From a virus, in the IMG/VR virus record IMGVR_UViG_3300032048_000004, positions 1-54,331 of that record: a stretch of 54,331 bases of DNA; one strand, given 5' to 3'. This document shows, piece after piece, positions 8,662 to 16,620 of this stretch. Under the pieces are notes generated by a model. The model did no database searches and was not told where the DNA came from. It was given only the letters and a program-made list of their open reading frames with translations. Every line of letters begins with the position of its first letter. Positions within the stretch are counted from its first letter, which is position 1. Both the position numbers and the translations under genes were made by a program.

Positions 8662-8679
8662 CAGTTATCTTGACGTTGA
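8652..8679. promoter_or_regulatory. Inverted repeat overlapping the -35 box, candidate operator
   Basis: TCAATGTCAA (8652-8661) and TTGACGTTGA (8670-8679) are inverted copies matching at 9 of 10 positions with an 8-base spacer. The left arm contains the whole -35 hexamer of the promoter, so a protein bound here would affect initiation. No regulator for it is identified. Confidence 0.45.
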
Positions 8680-8716
8680 TAGGTAAAAAACGATCGTTTT
8701 CTCTAAAGTGGAGCGA

Positions 8717-11140
8717 TTACCCGCACTTAGCGTAACCGCACGAAGCACAGGTCACACAACCATCCTGATAGATTAAAGCCTCTTGTTCGCAATTGTGACA
8801 AATTTTATCACTGGGGACTTCACCATCTTTAATATAGGTCTTCAGTATCCTCGCCACACATTTTGAGAAGCTAAACATATCACTATCTTTATCTTTCTGC
8901 AATTGCTCTGCAAGGAATCTTACTTCTGCTCCATGCCTCAACCCAAGTGAGATCATTCGGGTGAAGGCTGAGTTGTTTGGATTGTCGAAGGCTTTAACAA
9001 TATCTTTTACAGTTATCGTGTCTCCGTTGAATCCGAACGAAAGGTCATAACGATTATCTTTCGTCTTGAACCACTGCTTGATCAGGCGACCAGTTGTGTA
9101 TTTCTTTGGGATCTCGATCATGTTGGCTTCGCCACCCATGATTTCATATGGCTTGCCATCAAGTAGGCCGACCAACACCGTCCACTTTTCGCCCTTGATT
9201 GTGGTGTGGTGAATATCACACTCCAGGAGTTCAGGGCGGCTTGGAGATTCATGTTGCGGGAACATCTCTTTTTTGCTCGCTTCATCCTTTGTGACGAGGA
9301 CACCTGTGCGGCTTCCATCAACATAAACTGTGACGCCCTTGAGTCCCTGTCTCCATCCTTCAAGATACAGTTCAGACACAACGTCTTCCCCTGTTCCTTT
9401 CGGGAGATTGATCGTGGAGCTAATGGCGTGATCAATATGCTTCTGGATTCTTGATTGAATCTCAATCCTCTTTGTCCAATCAATCTGATCAGACTCAACA
9501 AAGTATTTTGGTGCTGTCTGTCGTCCAGTCAGTTCCATGTACTCTTTAATATTGTGGTGGAAGACTTCAAACTCTTTCCATCGATCTCCGAGATCATCCA
9601 CGAAGTCTGCTTCGAGTCCACCCTCAGTTTGATCCAGCTTTCGGCGTCGGATATATGAGTTTCGGAATACAGGCTCAAGACCTGAACTCGTCTGGGACAT
9701 AATGGAGACACTTCCAGTTGGCGCATTGGTCAAGATGGAAATGTTTCTTCGTCCGTACTGGCTCATGAGGGCGAGTATGTCGCTTGGCAGGGACTTAATA
9801 AATAAGTTGTCCTTCTCTTTCTTCCAATCAAATACTGGGAAGGCTCCACGCTCTCTTGCGAGGATCACACTCTCAGTGTAAGCTTCTTCCTTGAGGGTTT
9901 TATAAATCCTCTCTGTCACATCAATAGCGTCGTTGGAGTCATAAGCCAAGCGCAGACATGCGAGAACATCTGCAAGGCCGTGTGTGCCAAGTCCGGTCCT
10001 TCGTCCATTAGAACAAGCGTCCATGAGCTTTTGCCACATAGCCTTCTCGTCTTGTGTGTCAGAGACTTCCATGATGTTTGCCAGCTTCTCAAGCTCAAGC
10101 TCAACCAAGTCATCAGACAGGCGCATAGAGTCTCGCACTGTTTGTGAAAACTCTTCGAAGTCGAAGTAAGCACTGGAAGTGAATTTCTCTTTAACAAAGT
10201 TCTTGAGGTTGATTGAGATCAATCGGCAACTGTCATAAGCAGACAGAGGGATCTCTGAGCAGGGGTTCGTACAAATAGTCTTGAATCCTACATCTGCGTA
10301 GCTCTCTGCTGGAAGATACTTTTGAATGTTTCCCCACATCAACAGTCCAGGTTCAGCAGTGGTGGTTGCAGACTTTACAATGGTACTCCACAGATCCTTT
10401 GCATTGATTGTTCTGGTGATGGTTGGATTGTCAGACTCCACTGGGTAGCGAAGCTCGAAGTCTTCTCCTGCTTCAACTGCTTCCATGAAGTCATCACTGA
10501 TCTTGAGAGACACATTAGCTCCAGTAACCTTTGTCAAGTCCTGCTTCATCGTCACGAACTTCTCAATGTCTGGATGGCGAATATCCATCGTGACCATGAG
10601 CGCACCACGTCTTCCATTCTGTCCGATCATTCGGCACACATAAGAGTAGAAGTCTGCGAAGCTCCAAGCTCCACTGGTTGTACCAGCAGAGTTGTTGACG
10701 GCTGTTCCGTCAGGACGTAGATCGCTAATGTCTAATCCGACGCCGCAACGACGCTTAAACAGATTAGCAAGATCCCTTCCTGCATTTAGAATAGAGGAGA
10801 TATTATCTTTTGGAGATTCAACAACAACGCAGTTGGACAACGATACGTTAACAAAGTCATTACCAATCCCCATCATTGGGGATCCTTGTGGTACAATGTA
10901 GTCAAAGTTTTTCAGGTAATTAAATATTTTATCTTCGCCGATCTCGTGGCCAGCGTTAAACTTCTTCTCTATTCGTGCAAATTCCTTTGCAATGCGCCGA
11001 TGCATGTCGTCTGGTGTTAGTTCTCGATATTCGCCCTTCTTATCTTTCAGCGCATATTTCGTCATCCAGACATTGGTAGCTAACTCATCACCATTGAAAT
11101 ACTCCATAGTAGCATCTCGAACTTCATTCTCGGCGTACAT
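8717..11140 (-). CDS. nrdJ: Class II (adenosylcobalamin-dependent) ribonucleotide reductase
   Basis: 807 residues. Reduces ribonucleotides to deoxyribonucleotides with a B12-derived radical, independent of oxygen. Seen: SLSNCVVV (N-terminal redox Cys), FKRRCGVGLDISDLRP, NSAGTTSG, GRRGALMVTMDIRHPDIEKF, and the active-site block NPCSEIPLSAYDSC near residues 291-304, where the thiyl-radical Cys, Glu and second redox Cys have the spacing (Cys+11) known from Thermotoga NrdJ. NAPTGSVSI precedes the C-terminal domain. The extreme C-terminus has CxxC..CxxC (CHNCEQEA, CVTCASCGYAKC), the re-reduction tail of class II enzymes. No NrdB is needed or seen. The gene directly follows the helicase; ATG preceded by GAGG. 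Confidence 0.95.
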   Translation of the reverse strand: MYAENEVRDATMEYFNGDELATNVWMTKYALKDKKGEYRELTPDDMHRRIAKEFARIEKKFNAGHEIGEDKIFNYLKNFDYIVPQGSPMMGIGNDFVNVSLSNCVVVESPKDNISSILNAGRDLANLFKRRCGVGLDISDLRPDGTAVNNSAGTTSGAWSFADFYSYVCRMIGQNGRRGALMVTMDIRHPDIEKFVTMKQDLTKVTGANVSLKISDDFMEAVEAGEDFELRYPVESDNPTITRTINAKDLWSTIVKSATTTAEPGLLMWGNIQKYLPAESYADVGFKTICTNPCSEIPLSAYDSCRLISINLKNFVKEKFTSSAYFDFEEFSQTVRDSMRLSDDLVELELEKLANIMEVSDTQDEKAMWQKLMDACSNGRRTGLGTHGLADVLACLRLAYDSNDAIDVTERIYKTLKEEAYTESVILARERGAFPVFDWKKEKDNLFIKSLPSDILALMSQYGRRNISILTNAPTGSVSIMSQTSSGLEPVFRNSYIRRRKLDQTEGGLEADFVDDLGDRWKEFEVFHHNIKEYMELTGRQTAPKYFVESDQIDWTKRIEIQSRIQKHIDHAISSTINLPKGTGEDVVSELYLEGWRQGLKGVTVYVDGSRTGVLVTKDEASKKEMFPQHESPSRPELLECDIHHTTIKGEKWTVLVGLLDGKPYEIMGGEANMIEIPKKYTTGRLIKQWFKTKDNRYDLSFGFNGDTITVKDIVKAFDNPNNSAFTRMISLGLRHGAEVRFLAEQLQKDKDSDMFSFSKCVARILKTYIKDGEVPSDKICHNCEQEALIYQDGCVTCASCGYAKCG

Positions 11141-11141
11141 T

Positions 11142-12527
11142 CTAAACCTCTTTATCTTTCTTATTCTTTAAGTGTGTTTTATATTTTTGCTGAAGGGACT
11201 CTTTCTGTCTTTTGACACCGCTCTCGATAACAGATGCTGGGGATTCTCCCCTGTTGTTCAAAACTTTAATAGATACATTCTTTGTCTGCATGTGTATTGG
11301 AAACACGATGCCATCAGGACCGTTACGATTCTTGGCGATGAATACTCTTCCCTCGTCTGTAATTTTATCTTCAACAGTTCTTGAAATTGTGAAAATAAAG
11401 TCAGCGACGAAACATTTATTAAATGCTTCAGAAATGGATTCCATCGTTATCACCTCGGCATTTATGCCAGTTCTATTCGTTTGTGATGCTGTCCAAACTG
11501 GACAGTCATAGATTTGGGCAAGTCCCCTCATCTCTTCATAAATAGATTCCAGATCAGTTCTTTTCTCTCGCTGGACCTTTATTGGACTTAAAAGATCTCC
11601 GTAGTCGATAATGATCATGTCGGGTTTATTGTCGAGAAGAACAAGCCTCTCAAGGTGGTTTTTTAATGTCTGTGTTGTCGCAAGTTTGGTTGGATATTCC
11701 TTCACGATCAGCTTGCCAGGTATCTCTTTTACAATCTCAAAGATCTCATCTTTCCTGTGGAACAGATCACGAAGATCAATGCCGGATATGCAACTATCGT
11801 ATCTGGATGCAACGACCGTATCGGCCAACTCAAGTGTGTAGTGAACAACTGTCTTGCCAGCCTTGACTGCCTCTGCTCCGAGATGAACAAGGGCCATCGA
11901 CTTGCCAACGCCTGTTGGTGCAATTACAACACCAAGCTCTCCTGAGCCGAGTCCACCAGAAATTATTCCATCAATGGCTGTCCATCCAGTTGTTACTGGA
12001 TTCCTTGCTTTGATCTCGAATCTCTTTTCAAAGTCAACTAGGTAATCATAACCAAAGTTGTTATCCGTTCCTAGCTTCAGTGCTGTGTCGATCTTGCTCT
12101 TAACATCTTCGTATGAGGCTCCCGTGGAAGCGTCATTGATAAGCTCCGCAGATTCAATCAATGCTGTCTTGAGTTTTTGCTTGCGGCAGAAGTCAAGCGA
12201 CACCTCTTTGATAAAGTCTGCATCGCCAACTGCACTTCCAGAAGTGATACGAACAAAGTAGTCTCTCACCTGCTTCTGAACCACCTCGTTGTGTTTGCCA
12301 AGGTCTGTCCTCAGCAGTGTTGTCATTGTATCGAGGGATGGGTGAATCCCATATCGATCTCGATGTGAGAAAACGTATTCAACGAATATCCTGAGATATT
12401 TTAATTCAAGAAACTCTGGATCGAATACCTCCCTAATCTGATCTGAAAATGTTCTGTCCTCAAATATTAAATGTATGAGGCTCTCTTGAAATGATTTGCC
12501 ATATTTTGAAAATCCAATGTCGGTCAT
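11142..12527 (-). CDS. Replicative DNA helicase, DnaB/T4 gp41 type
   Basis: 461 residues from the ATG of MTDIGF, preferred over a GTG three codons upstream because AGGAG then has normal spacing. The RecA-like motor has Walker A APTGVGKS near residue 205, an ELAD segment in place of the DnaB SLEM motif, Walker B MIIIDYGDLL, and a WTASQTNRT sensor segment, all typical of the DnaB/gp41 family of hexameric 5'-3' helicases. The helical N-terminus would bind primase. It follows the 5'-3' exonuclease with a short overlap. The matching primase lies at 53.1-54.1 kb. Confidence 0.93.
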   Translation of the reverse strand: MTDIGFSKYGKSFQESLIHLIFEDRTFSDQIREVFDPEFLELKYLRIFVEYVFSHRDRYGIHPSLDTMTTLLRTDLGKHNEVVQKQVRDYFVRITSGSAVGDADFIKEVSLDFCRKQKLKTALIESAELINDASTGASYEDVKSKIDTALKLGTDNNFGYDYLVDFEKRFEIKARNPVTTGWTAIDGIISGGLGSGELGVVIAPTGVGKSMALVHLGAEAVKAGKTVVHYTLELADTVVASRYDSCISGIDLRDLFHRKDEIFEIVKEIPGKLIVKEYPTKLATTQTLKNHLERLVLLDNKPDMIIIDYGDLLSPIKVQREKRTDLESIYEEMRGLAQIYDCPVWTASQTNRTGINAEVITMESISEAFNKCFVADFIFTISRTVEDKITDEGRVFIAKNRNGPDGIVFPIHMQTKNVSIKVLNNRGESPASVIESGVKRQKESLQQKYKTHLKNKKDKEV

Positions 12528-12532
12528 AATAG

Positions 12533-13501
12533 TCACTCTCCTTTTGTTCTAGCTATATTATTAAGCTGCTGAAACATCTCATTAGGACTCCATGTGGACC
12601 CGAAACCATCTTCAATCATCATCTTTCTAAACTCTGTCTTATTAAAGAAATAATCAAAGTTATCAATATTGTAATTTATCTTAGTTACGCCCTGTGCGGA
12701 TATGCTTGGAGAGTACAACTGCATCATCCTGTAGTTTAACATAACTTTATCAAATTGTTCAGCTATATTTCCATAAGCTTTAACATTACTTTCACTGGTG
12801 GAACAGTGATCGTAGACCTCATCCAACGTATAACTCTTCTCCTCTGATAAGAATGGCAACCGCTTGGCAACGGTTGGAAGACCGACACCATCGACACCTG
12901 GAAGGTTATCTGACGCATCTCCCGCAATAGCTCTTGCAAGCGCAAAGTTGGTTGGGTGAATTCCAAACTCCTCTACGATTGAGATTTTATTTTTTACCTG
13001 CTTTTGGATGGGTCGAAATATAATTGTCTCATCATCACACAGTTGATAGAAGTCTTTGTCACTGGAGACAATAACCTTCTGCCAGCCATTCAAACTGTGG
13101 TGTTGGGCAACGTGGGCGATGATATCATCAGCCTCAACGTCGTCAAGCATGAGTTGGATAATCGGAACGGTGTTGAGATACTCAAAGAGTCTTGTCTGCT
13201 GCCAGACTTTATTTTCTATCTCTTCTTCCTCGGACAAGTTTCGAATATCACGATTGAGGCGGATTGGCTTTCGCCCCTCTTTGTATCCCTTGACCATCTT
13301 CTTTCTCTTTTGCGAGCCACCTGGACCATCCCAACAGATAACAACCTTATCTGGATTGGTTTCTCTCATGAGTTTTTGCAGAATCTTAAGGAATCCTTTT
13401 ACGCCCCCGATGGGTTGCCCTCCCGACGTTGATCTGCTTGGATCAACTATGTAGGCTCTAAAATACATATTCAATGCATCAATGATTAAAACTCTCTTCA
13501 T
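12533..13501 (-). CDS. 5'-3' exonuclease / RNase H-like flap nuclease
   Basis: 322 residues, of the Pol I 5'-nuclease/T4 RNase H family, which removes RNA primers and flaps from lagging-strand fragments. Seen: LIIDALNMYFRAY at the N-terminus, WDGPGG...KRKKMVKGYKEGRKP (basic helical arch), SSDKDFYQLCDDE (metal-binding Asp pair) and AGDASDNLPGVDGVG (helix-hairpin-helix with metal ligands). The protein is close to T4 Rnh in length (305). The neighbouring helicase, recombinase and SSB fit a replication operon. The family A polymerase core at 17.8 kb lacks its own 5' nuclease, so this protein could supply that activity in trans. Confidence 0.93.
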   Translation of the reverse strand: MKRVLIIDALNMYFRAYIVDPSRSTSGGQPIGGVKGFLKILQKLMRETNPDKVVICWDGPGGSQKRKKMVKGYKEGRKPIRLNRDIRNLSEEEEIENKVWQQTRLFEYLNTVPIIQLMLDDVEADDIIAHVAQHHSLNGWQKVIVSSDKDFYQLCDDETIIFRPIQKQVKNKISIVEEFGIHPTNFALARAIAGDASDNLPGVDGVGLPTVAKRLPFLSEEKSYTLDEVYDHCSTSESNVKAYGNIAEQFDKVMLNYRMMQLYSPSISAQGVTKINYNIDNFDYFFNKTEFRKMMIEDGFGSTWSPNEMFQQLNNIARTKGE

Positions 13502-13502
13502 C

Positions 13503-14237
13503 CTATATCTCCACTATTAAATTCTTATCAAACGCACGATTTCGGAGTCCTGCTCCATCGTGACTATATCCGTATGGATTGCAAACAACCCTAGTTTTGT
13601 CCACTTTATAATCACAGGACTCGTGTGTGTGTCCATGGAGCCACAAAGCTGGTTTCGCATCAAGAATCGTCTGGAGCATATCACAAACAAAATAGCAGTT
13701 AAATCTGTCGCCCTTGTATTGTGGCGCAACACTGATCCAAGACGGGAGATAGTGCGTCACAACGATGTCTCCCTCTTTAATGTTCTGATTCAAATAATTC
13801 TGAGCCTTCTCATTGGACTTGTAAACCCAGTCACTGAAGCCATCAATAAATCGGAAGTCGTTAATGCGATCTTCTTGTGACAGTGCTTCTTGTGTGGGTG
13901 GAAACCAAAGAGTTGATCCAACGAACCTCTGTCCATCAATCTCAACAGAATCATTTCTTAACCAATGGAAGCTTGAGAACCTCTTGCTCAACTTCTTCAG
14001 CGAGCGGTGGACAACTTCTCTGGTTGAGCCATAGTATTCGTGGTTTCCGGTAACATATACGACGTGCGGGAATCTCTCGCACAGAACCTTAAGTGAGACA
14101 TAAAGCGTATCAATGGTACCAAAATCCCCAGCAACGACCAAAACATCAATATCATCAGTGGGTAGATCATTGCAAAACTTAAGACCTCTATCACGATGAA
14201 ACTCAGTGTGGATATCACTGATTATCTTAACTTTCAT
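13503..14237 (-). CDS. Calcineurin-like metallophosphoesterase
   Basis: 244 residues with the full set of metallophosphoesterase metal-binding motifs: SDIHTEFH (D-x-H), AGDFG (GD), TGNHEYYG (GNHE), VTHYLPS and HGHTHES (GHTH). The substrate cannot be told; relatives include cyclic nucleotide phosphodiesterases, Ser/Thr phosphatases and DNA end-processing enzymes. It is separate from the SbcD-type nuclease domain at 49.9-53.1 kb. It sits between the recombinase and the 5' exonuclease, with three bases to the UvsX stop, so it is co-transcribed with DNA-repair genes. Confidence 0.88.
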   Translation of the reverse strand: MKVKIISDIHTEFHRDRGLKFCNDLPTDDIDVLVVAGDFGTIDTLYVSLKVLCERFPHVVYVTGNHEYYGSTREVVHRSLKKLSKRFSSFHWLRNDSVEIDGQRFVGSTLWFPPTQEALSQEDRINDFRFIDGFSDWVYKSNEKAQNYLNQNIKEGDIVVTHYLPSWISVAPQYKGDRFNCYFVCDMLQTILDAKPALWLHGHTHESCDYKVDKTRVVCNPYGYSHDGAGLRNRAFDKNLIVEI

Positions 14238-14240
14238 AAC

Positions 14241-15365
14241 TCAGCTTTCTGTGTTTTCGTCTTCTTCGTTGTCATAAAAAATGGCAGCTTCACCTTCACG
14301 TTTCTCAAACTTAAGAATCACCTCTTCGTCCATTAGCTGGAGGATTCTCTTTTCGAACTTCTCGTTCGCCATCTTCTCCATCCACTTGCTTGCTTGGAAC
14401 TTCTCCCCTGTTCCATCTTCATGTTGGAGTGTGTACCAAGCACCACTGACAGTCAAGTGTTCAGAACTCTTCACTGCGTCAAGCCAGCTTTCTTTATCCT
14501 GAACTCCAACCAGATCTCCCCAGAGGATTTTAAAGTTACAGATCCTCCCTGCTGTTCCAAACCTAGACTTCTCAAGCTTTGCTTTGACCTCAGATCCAAT
14601 TTGGAATCCTCGTTCGTCAAGAACTCTCGATGCCTTTGCTTTGCGTCCTGTCAGCCAGATACGGAGACTGTATGCATATTGCATTGCCTTGCCACCTGGA
14701 GTGAAATATGGTGTGGTCATCGCCTCTGCAACATTGCTTGTAATGTTTGTCTTCAACTGGTTCAGGACCAGAAGGGTTGCATTTGCATTTGCAAGAGGGA
14801 TCGCCAACTTTGACATACCCTTTGAAAGAATACGAGGCTTGACTGCCATCGAACTCAGCGGGTTGAAGTCGCCTTCAATATCCGTCCTGCTTGGCGTGAG
14901 TGCAAGGCTGTCCCAAATGAAGAGCCACTTGTTACCAGTAGTGAGGAGATCCTCAATCTGCTCAAGAACAAACTCAACGGACTCTGCCTGAATATATAGA
15001 ATCTCATCTACATTGCATCCTGCTGCGGTGAGGAACTCAGAAGAGATCGCAGACTCAGAATCAAAGTAAACAACATCGATTCCCATCTTCTGTGCGTTGG
15101 CTGCAACCTGTGCCGCCATATATGATTTACCAGTTGACTGAAGGCCAGCGATCTCTGAGATCTTACCAACTGGAATTCCTGCAAGGTGGCCTCTGGAGAC
15201 AATACTATCAAGCCATCGAGAACCAGTGGGGATCCACTCTTCAACATCTGTTGGGTTCTTCTCCGTAAGACTATATGCAACCGCCTGTCCATGTTTTTTA
15301 TTTATCTTCGCTTTGATCTCTGCGATTGAGAGCCGACCTGCTGCGGGTGCTTTGCTCTTAGCCAT
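14241..15365 (-). CDS. uvsX: RecA/UvsX-like recombinase
   Basis: 374 residues (T4 UvsX 391). The ATPase core shows Walker A GLQSTGKS near residue 73, VVYFDSESAIS (strand with catalytic-Glu region), LFIWDSLALTPS (Walker B), LLVLNQLKTNI and TPYFTPGGKAMQYAYSLRIWL, the RecA/UvsX loop 2 and following strand. The C-terminus is very acidic (DNEEDENTES), as in RecA. It would catalyse strand exchange and recombination-dependent replication with the gp32-like SSB encoded just upstream. It starts 77 bases after the SSB stop, with a GGAG site; a hairpin lies in the gap. Confidence 0.95.
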   Translation of the reverse strand: MAKSKAPAAGRLSIAEIKAKINKKHGQAVAYSLTEKNPTDVEEWIPTGSRWLDSIVSRGHLAGIPVGKISEIAGLQSTGKSYMAAQVAANAQKMGIDVVYFDSESAISSEFLTAAGCNVDEILYIQAESVEFVLEQIEDLLTTGNKWLFIWDSLALTPSRTDIEGDFNPLSSMAVKPRILSKGMSKLAIPLANANATLLVLNQLKTNITSNVAEAMTTPYFTPGGKAMQYAYSLRIWLTGRKAKASRVLDERGFQIGSEVKAKLEKSRFGTAGRICNFKILWGDLVGVQDKESWLDAVKSSEHLTVSGAWYTLQHEDGTGEKFQASKWMEKMANEKFEKRILQLMDEEVILKFEKREGEAAIFYDNEEDENTES

Positions 15366-15392
15366 TTTATTTTCTCCAGTTTGTCGATTGTT

Positions 15393-15417
15393 GAGGCACC
15401 TGATTACCCTGTGCCTC
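15393..15417 (-). other. Intercistronic hairpin between SSB and uvsX
   Basis: GAGGCAC and GTGCCTC form a perfect 7-bp stem with an 11-base loop. There is no T-run after it in either direction, so it is not a standard terminator. It may stabilise or process the upstream SSB message, or reduce read-through into uvsX. Confidence 0.5.
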
Positions 15418-15442
15418 CCCGTGGGTCATTCCTGAGTCCTAC

Positions 15443-16204
15443 TTATCCAAGAAGCTCTTTAAAAGCTCCTTCGACAGAGGATGAAGATGTGTTGGAACTT
15501 CCAGAATATTTGGTTGTTTCCTTAGAAGCTTCCTCAGCATCTCCGTCATCGCCACCTGCAAGATATGCATTGAGCAAGGTACCTACCTGCTCTGGTGTCT
15601 TACGCTCAAAGAGTCCATCAAAGTCTGGAACCTGCTCTAATAGAGCAACACACTCGGTGTCACTCAAGTCGGGACAAACAGTGCTTGCCTTCCTTGAGGG
15701 GGTGAGTGTGGTAACTGGAAATGAAGCTCCAGCAGGTTTCCCATACTTGAGGTTTAAATCAGTACCCTCTTTAACGTCCGTGATATCTCCATACTCTGGA
15801 TTGAGAACGAGGTTCAACAGTTGTTCATACACCTGTTTACCAAATCCCCATACACGAACGCCTTTGTCCTCTTCGCCACGAACAATGACAGGAGCGAAAA
15901 AGCGTTGCCGAGCCGAAAGGCTCTTTGCCATCTTAATACTCTCCTCTGTATTCTCATTGTAGAGACTCTGAATGAAGTCGTTCAACGGATCGTTTTCACC
16001 ATAGTTTCTCTTTGGACTTAGAAAGCCAGCGTTCTGGCCTAAGTTATAGTGGAACCAATATTCCTTGAAGGGATCTCCATCAGCAGTTGGGACGATACGA
16101 ACCGTCTGCTCTCCATCTGAAGGTCGCCAGAACAAAGACTTGTTCCCACCTTTATTTTGAAGCTTCGTCAGCTTCTCTCTCATTTTGTTTAAATCAATAC
16201 CCAT
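15443..16204 (-). CDS. Single-stranded DNA-binding protein, T4 gp32-like
   Basis: 253 residues (T4 gp32 301). The N-terminus has the basic cooperativity-type segment (MREKLTKLQNK), followed by LFWRPSDGEQTVRIVPTADGDPFKEYWFHYNL and a core with VIVRGEEDKGVRVWGFGKQVYEQLL, characteristic of gp32-like OB folds. The C-terminal 50 residues are acidic and then Ser/Thr-rich, ending VEGAFKELLG, a flexible tail for protein contacts. The gene has its own strong promoter at 16274-16303, as expected for a protein made in large amounts, and is followed by a hairpin and uvsX. Confidence 0.9.
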   Translation of the reverse strand: MGIDLNKMREKLTKLQNKGGNKSLFWRPSDGEQTVRIVPTADGDPFKEYWFHYNLGQNAGFLSPKRNYGENDPLNDFIQSLYNENTEESIKMAKSLSARQRFFAPVIVRGEEDKGVRVWGFGKQVYEQLLNLVLNPEYGDITDVKEGTDLNLKYGKPAGASFPVTTLTPSRKASTVCPDLSDTECVALLEQVPDFDGLFERKTPEQVGTLLNAYLAGGDDGDAEEASKETTKYSGSSNTSSSSVEGAFKELLG

Positions 16205-16273
16205 GATTTTTTCTCCTTTTTGAGTAAATTACTCTGTAGTATGTTTAGCAAATATTCCAAACATCTGTTCCTA

Positions 16274-16303
16274 ATTATACCACAACTGCATTATTGCTGT
16301 CAA
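16274..16303 (-). promoter_or_regulatory. Sigma70-type promoter for the SSB gene
   Basis: On the minus strand: perfect TTGACA (16298-16303), 18-base spacer, perfect TATAAT (16274-16279), about 70 bases before the SSB ATG. The -10 overlaps the stop codon of the preceding small gene. The sequence before and across the -10 (CAGTTGTGGTATAATTA) is nearly identical to that of the promoter at 16592-16620. Confidence 0.8.
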
Positions 16304-16571
16304 GTATTTTTTTAGAATTAACTTCACTGACGATCGCCTCGCCAACGATTGTATTCCAGTTAAAGACTCTGAAGCCTTTACTGTCGATATCCCAAACGAT
16401 TTCCATACCTTCCGACAATCCGTTCTTACGATTGGATCCTTTCAGGTGAGAACTGAGGAATTCTTTTGGCAAATCATCAAGTTTTACAAAACTCATCTTT
16501 CGCTCATCGCCGTTCTTCTTGAGGAAGGTGGCGGTGGTTGATTTAATGTTATTCTTCATAAGCACTTTCAA
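16275..16571 (-). CDS. Small SH3-barrel-like protein (DUF2693-like)
   Basis: 98 residues. The pattern ATFLKKNGDERKMSFVKL ... IVWDIDSKGFRVFNWNTI resembles small phage proteins of the DUF2693 type (strand-KKDGTxRxM, then VWDxDxxxWRSF), thought to have an SH3-like barrel. Function unknown. It has its own promoter and a symmetric operator-like site at 16584-16609, and its last codons contain the SSB promoter. Being promoter-proximal and possibly autoregulated, it could be a regulator, but no DNA-binding motif is visible. Confidence 0.6.
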   Translation of the reverse strand: MKVLMKNNIKSTTATFLKKNGDERKMSFVKLDDLPKEFLSSHLKGSNRKNGLSEGMEIVWDIDSKGFRVFNWNTIVGEAIVSEVNSKKILDSNNAVVV

Positions 16572-16583
16572 TCTCCTATGTTG

Positions 16584-16609
16584 TTTCAGTTATTATAGCA
16601 CAACTGAAA
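16584..16609. promoter_or_regulatory. Perfect 8-bp inverted repeat around a -10 box, candidate operator
   Basis: TTTCAGTT (16584-16591) and AACTGAAA (16602-16609) flank the TATAAT box of the promoter for the gene at 16275-16571. A dimeric repressor binding here would block RNA polymerase. The half-site with context (GTTTCAGTTA on the plus strand) also occurs at 8616-8625, just downstream of the other early promoter. Confidence 0.5.
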
Positions 16610-16620
16610 TGTATTGTTAA
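16592..16620 (-). promoter_or_regulatory. Sigma70-type promoter with extended -10
   Basis: On the minus strand: TTAACA (16615-16620, 5/6), 17-base spacer ending TGC, then TATAAT (16592-16597). It drives the small gene at 16275-16571 and may read on into SSB and uvsX. Its -35 overlaps the end of the FtsZ-like gene. Confidence 0.75.

Noticed and set aside
8687-8700. AAAACGATCGTTTT palindrome after the ribonucleotide reductase gene, as a terminator
   Set aside because: The stem is A-T rich and leaves at most a four-base loop with five weak pairs, so a working terminator is doubtful despite the T-run.
13503-14237. Metallophosphoesterase as a second SbcD/gp47 nuclease
   Set aside because: It lacks the SbcD capping-domain sequence, and a full SbcD-type domain is already fused to SbcC at 49.9-53.1 kb.
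15381-15962. Plus-strand open frame of 193 codons opposite the SSB gene
   Set aside because: It is the shadow of the gp32-like gene on the other strand; its translation is low-complexity Ser/Pro and has no ribosome site or neighbours on that strand.
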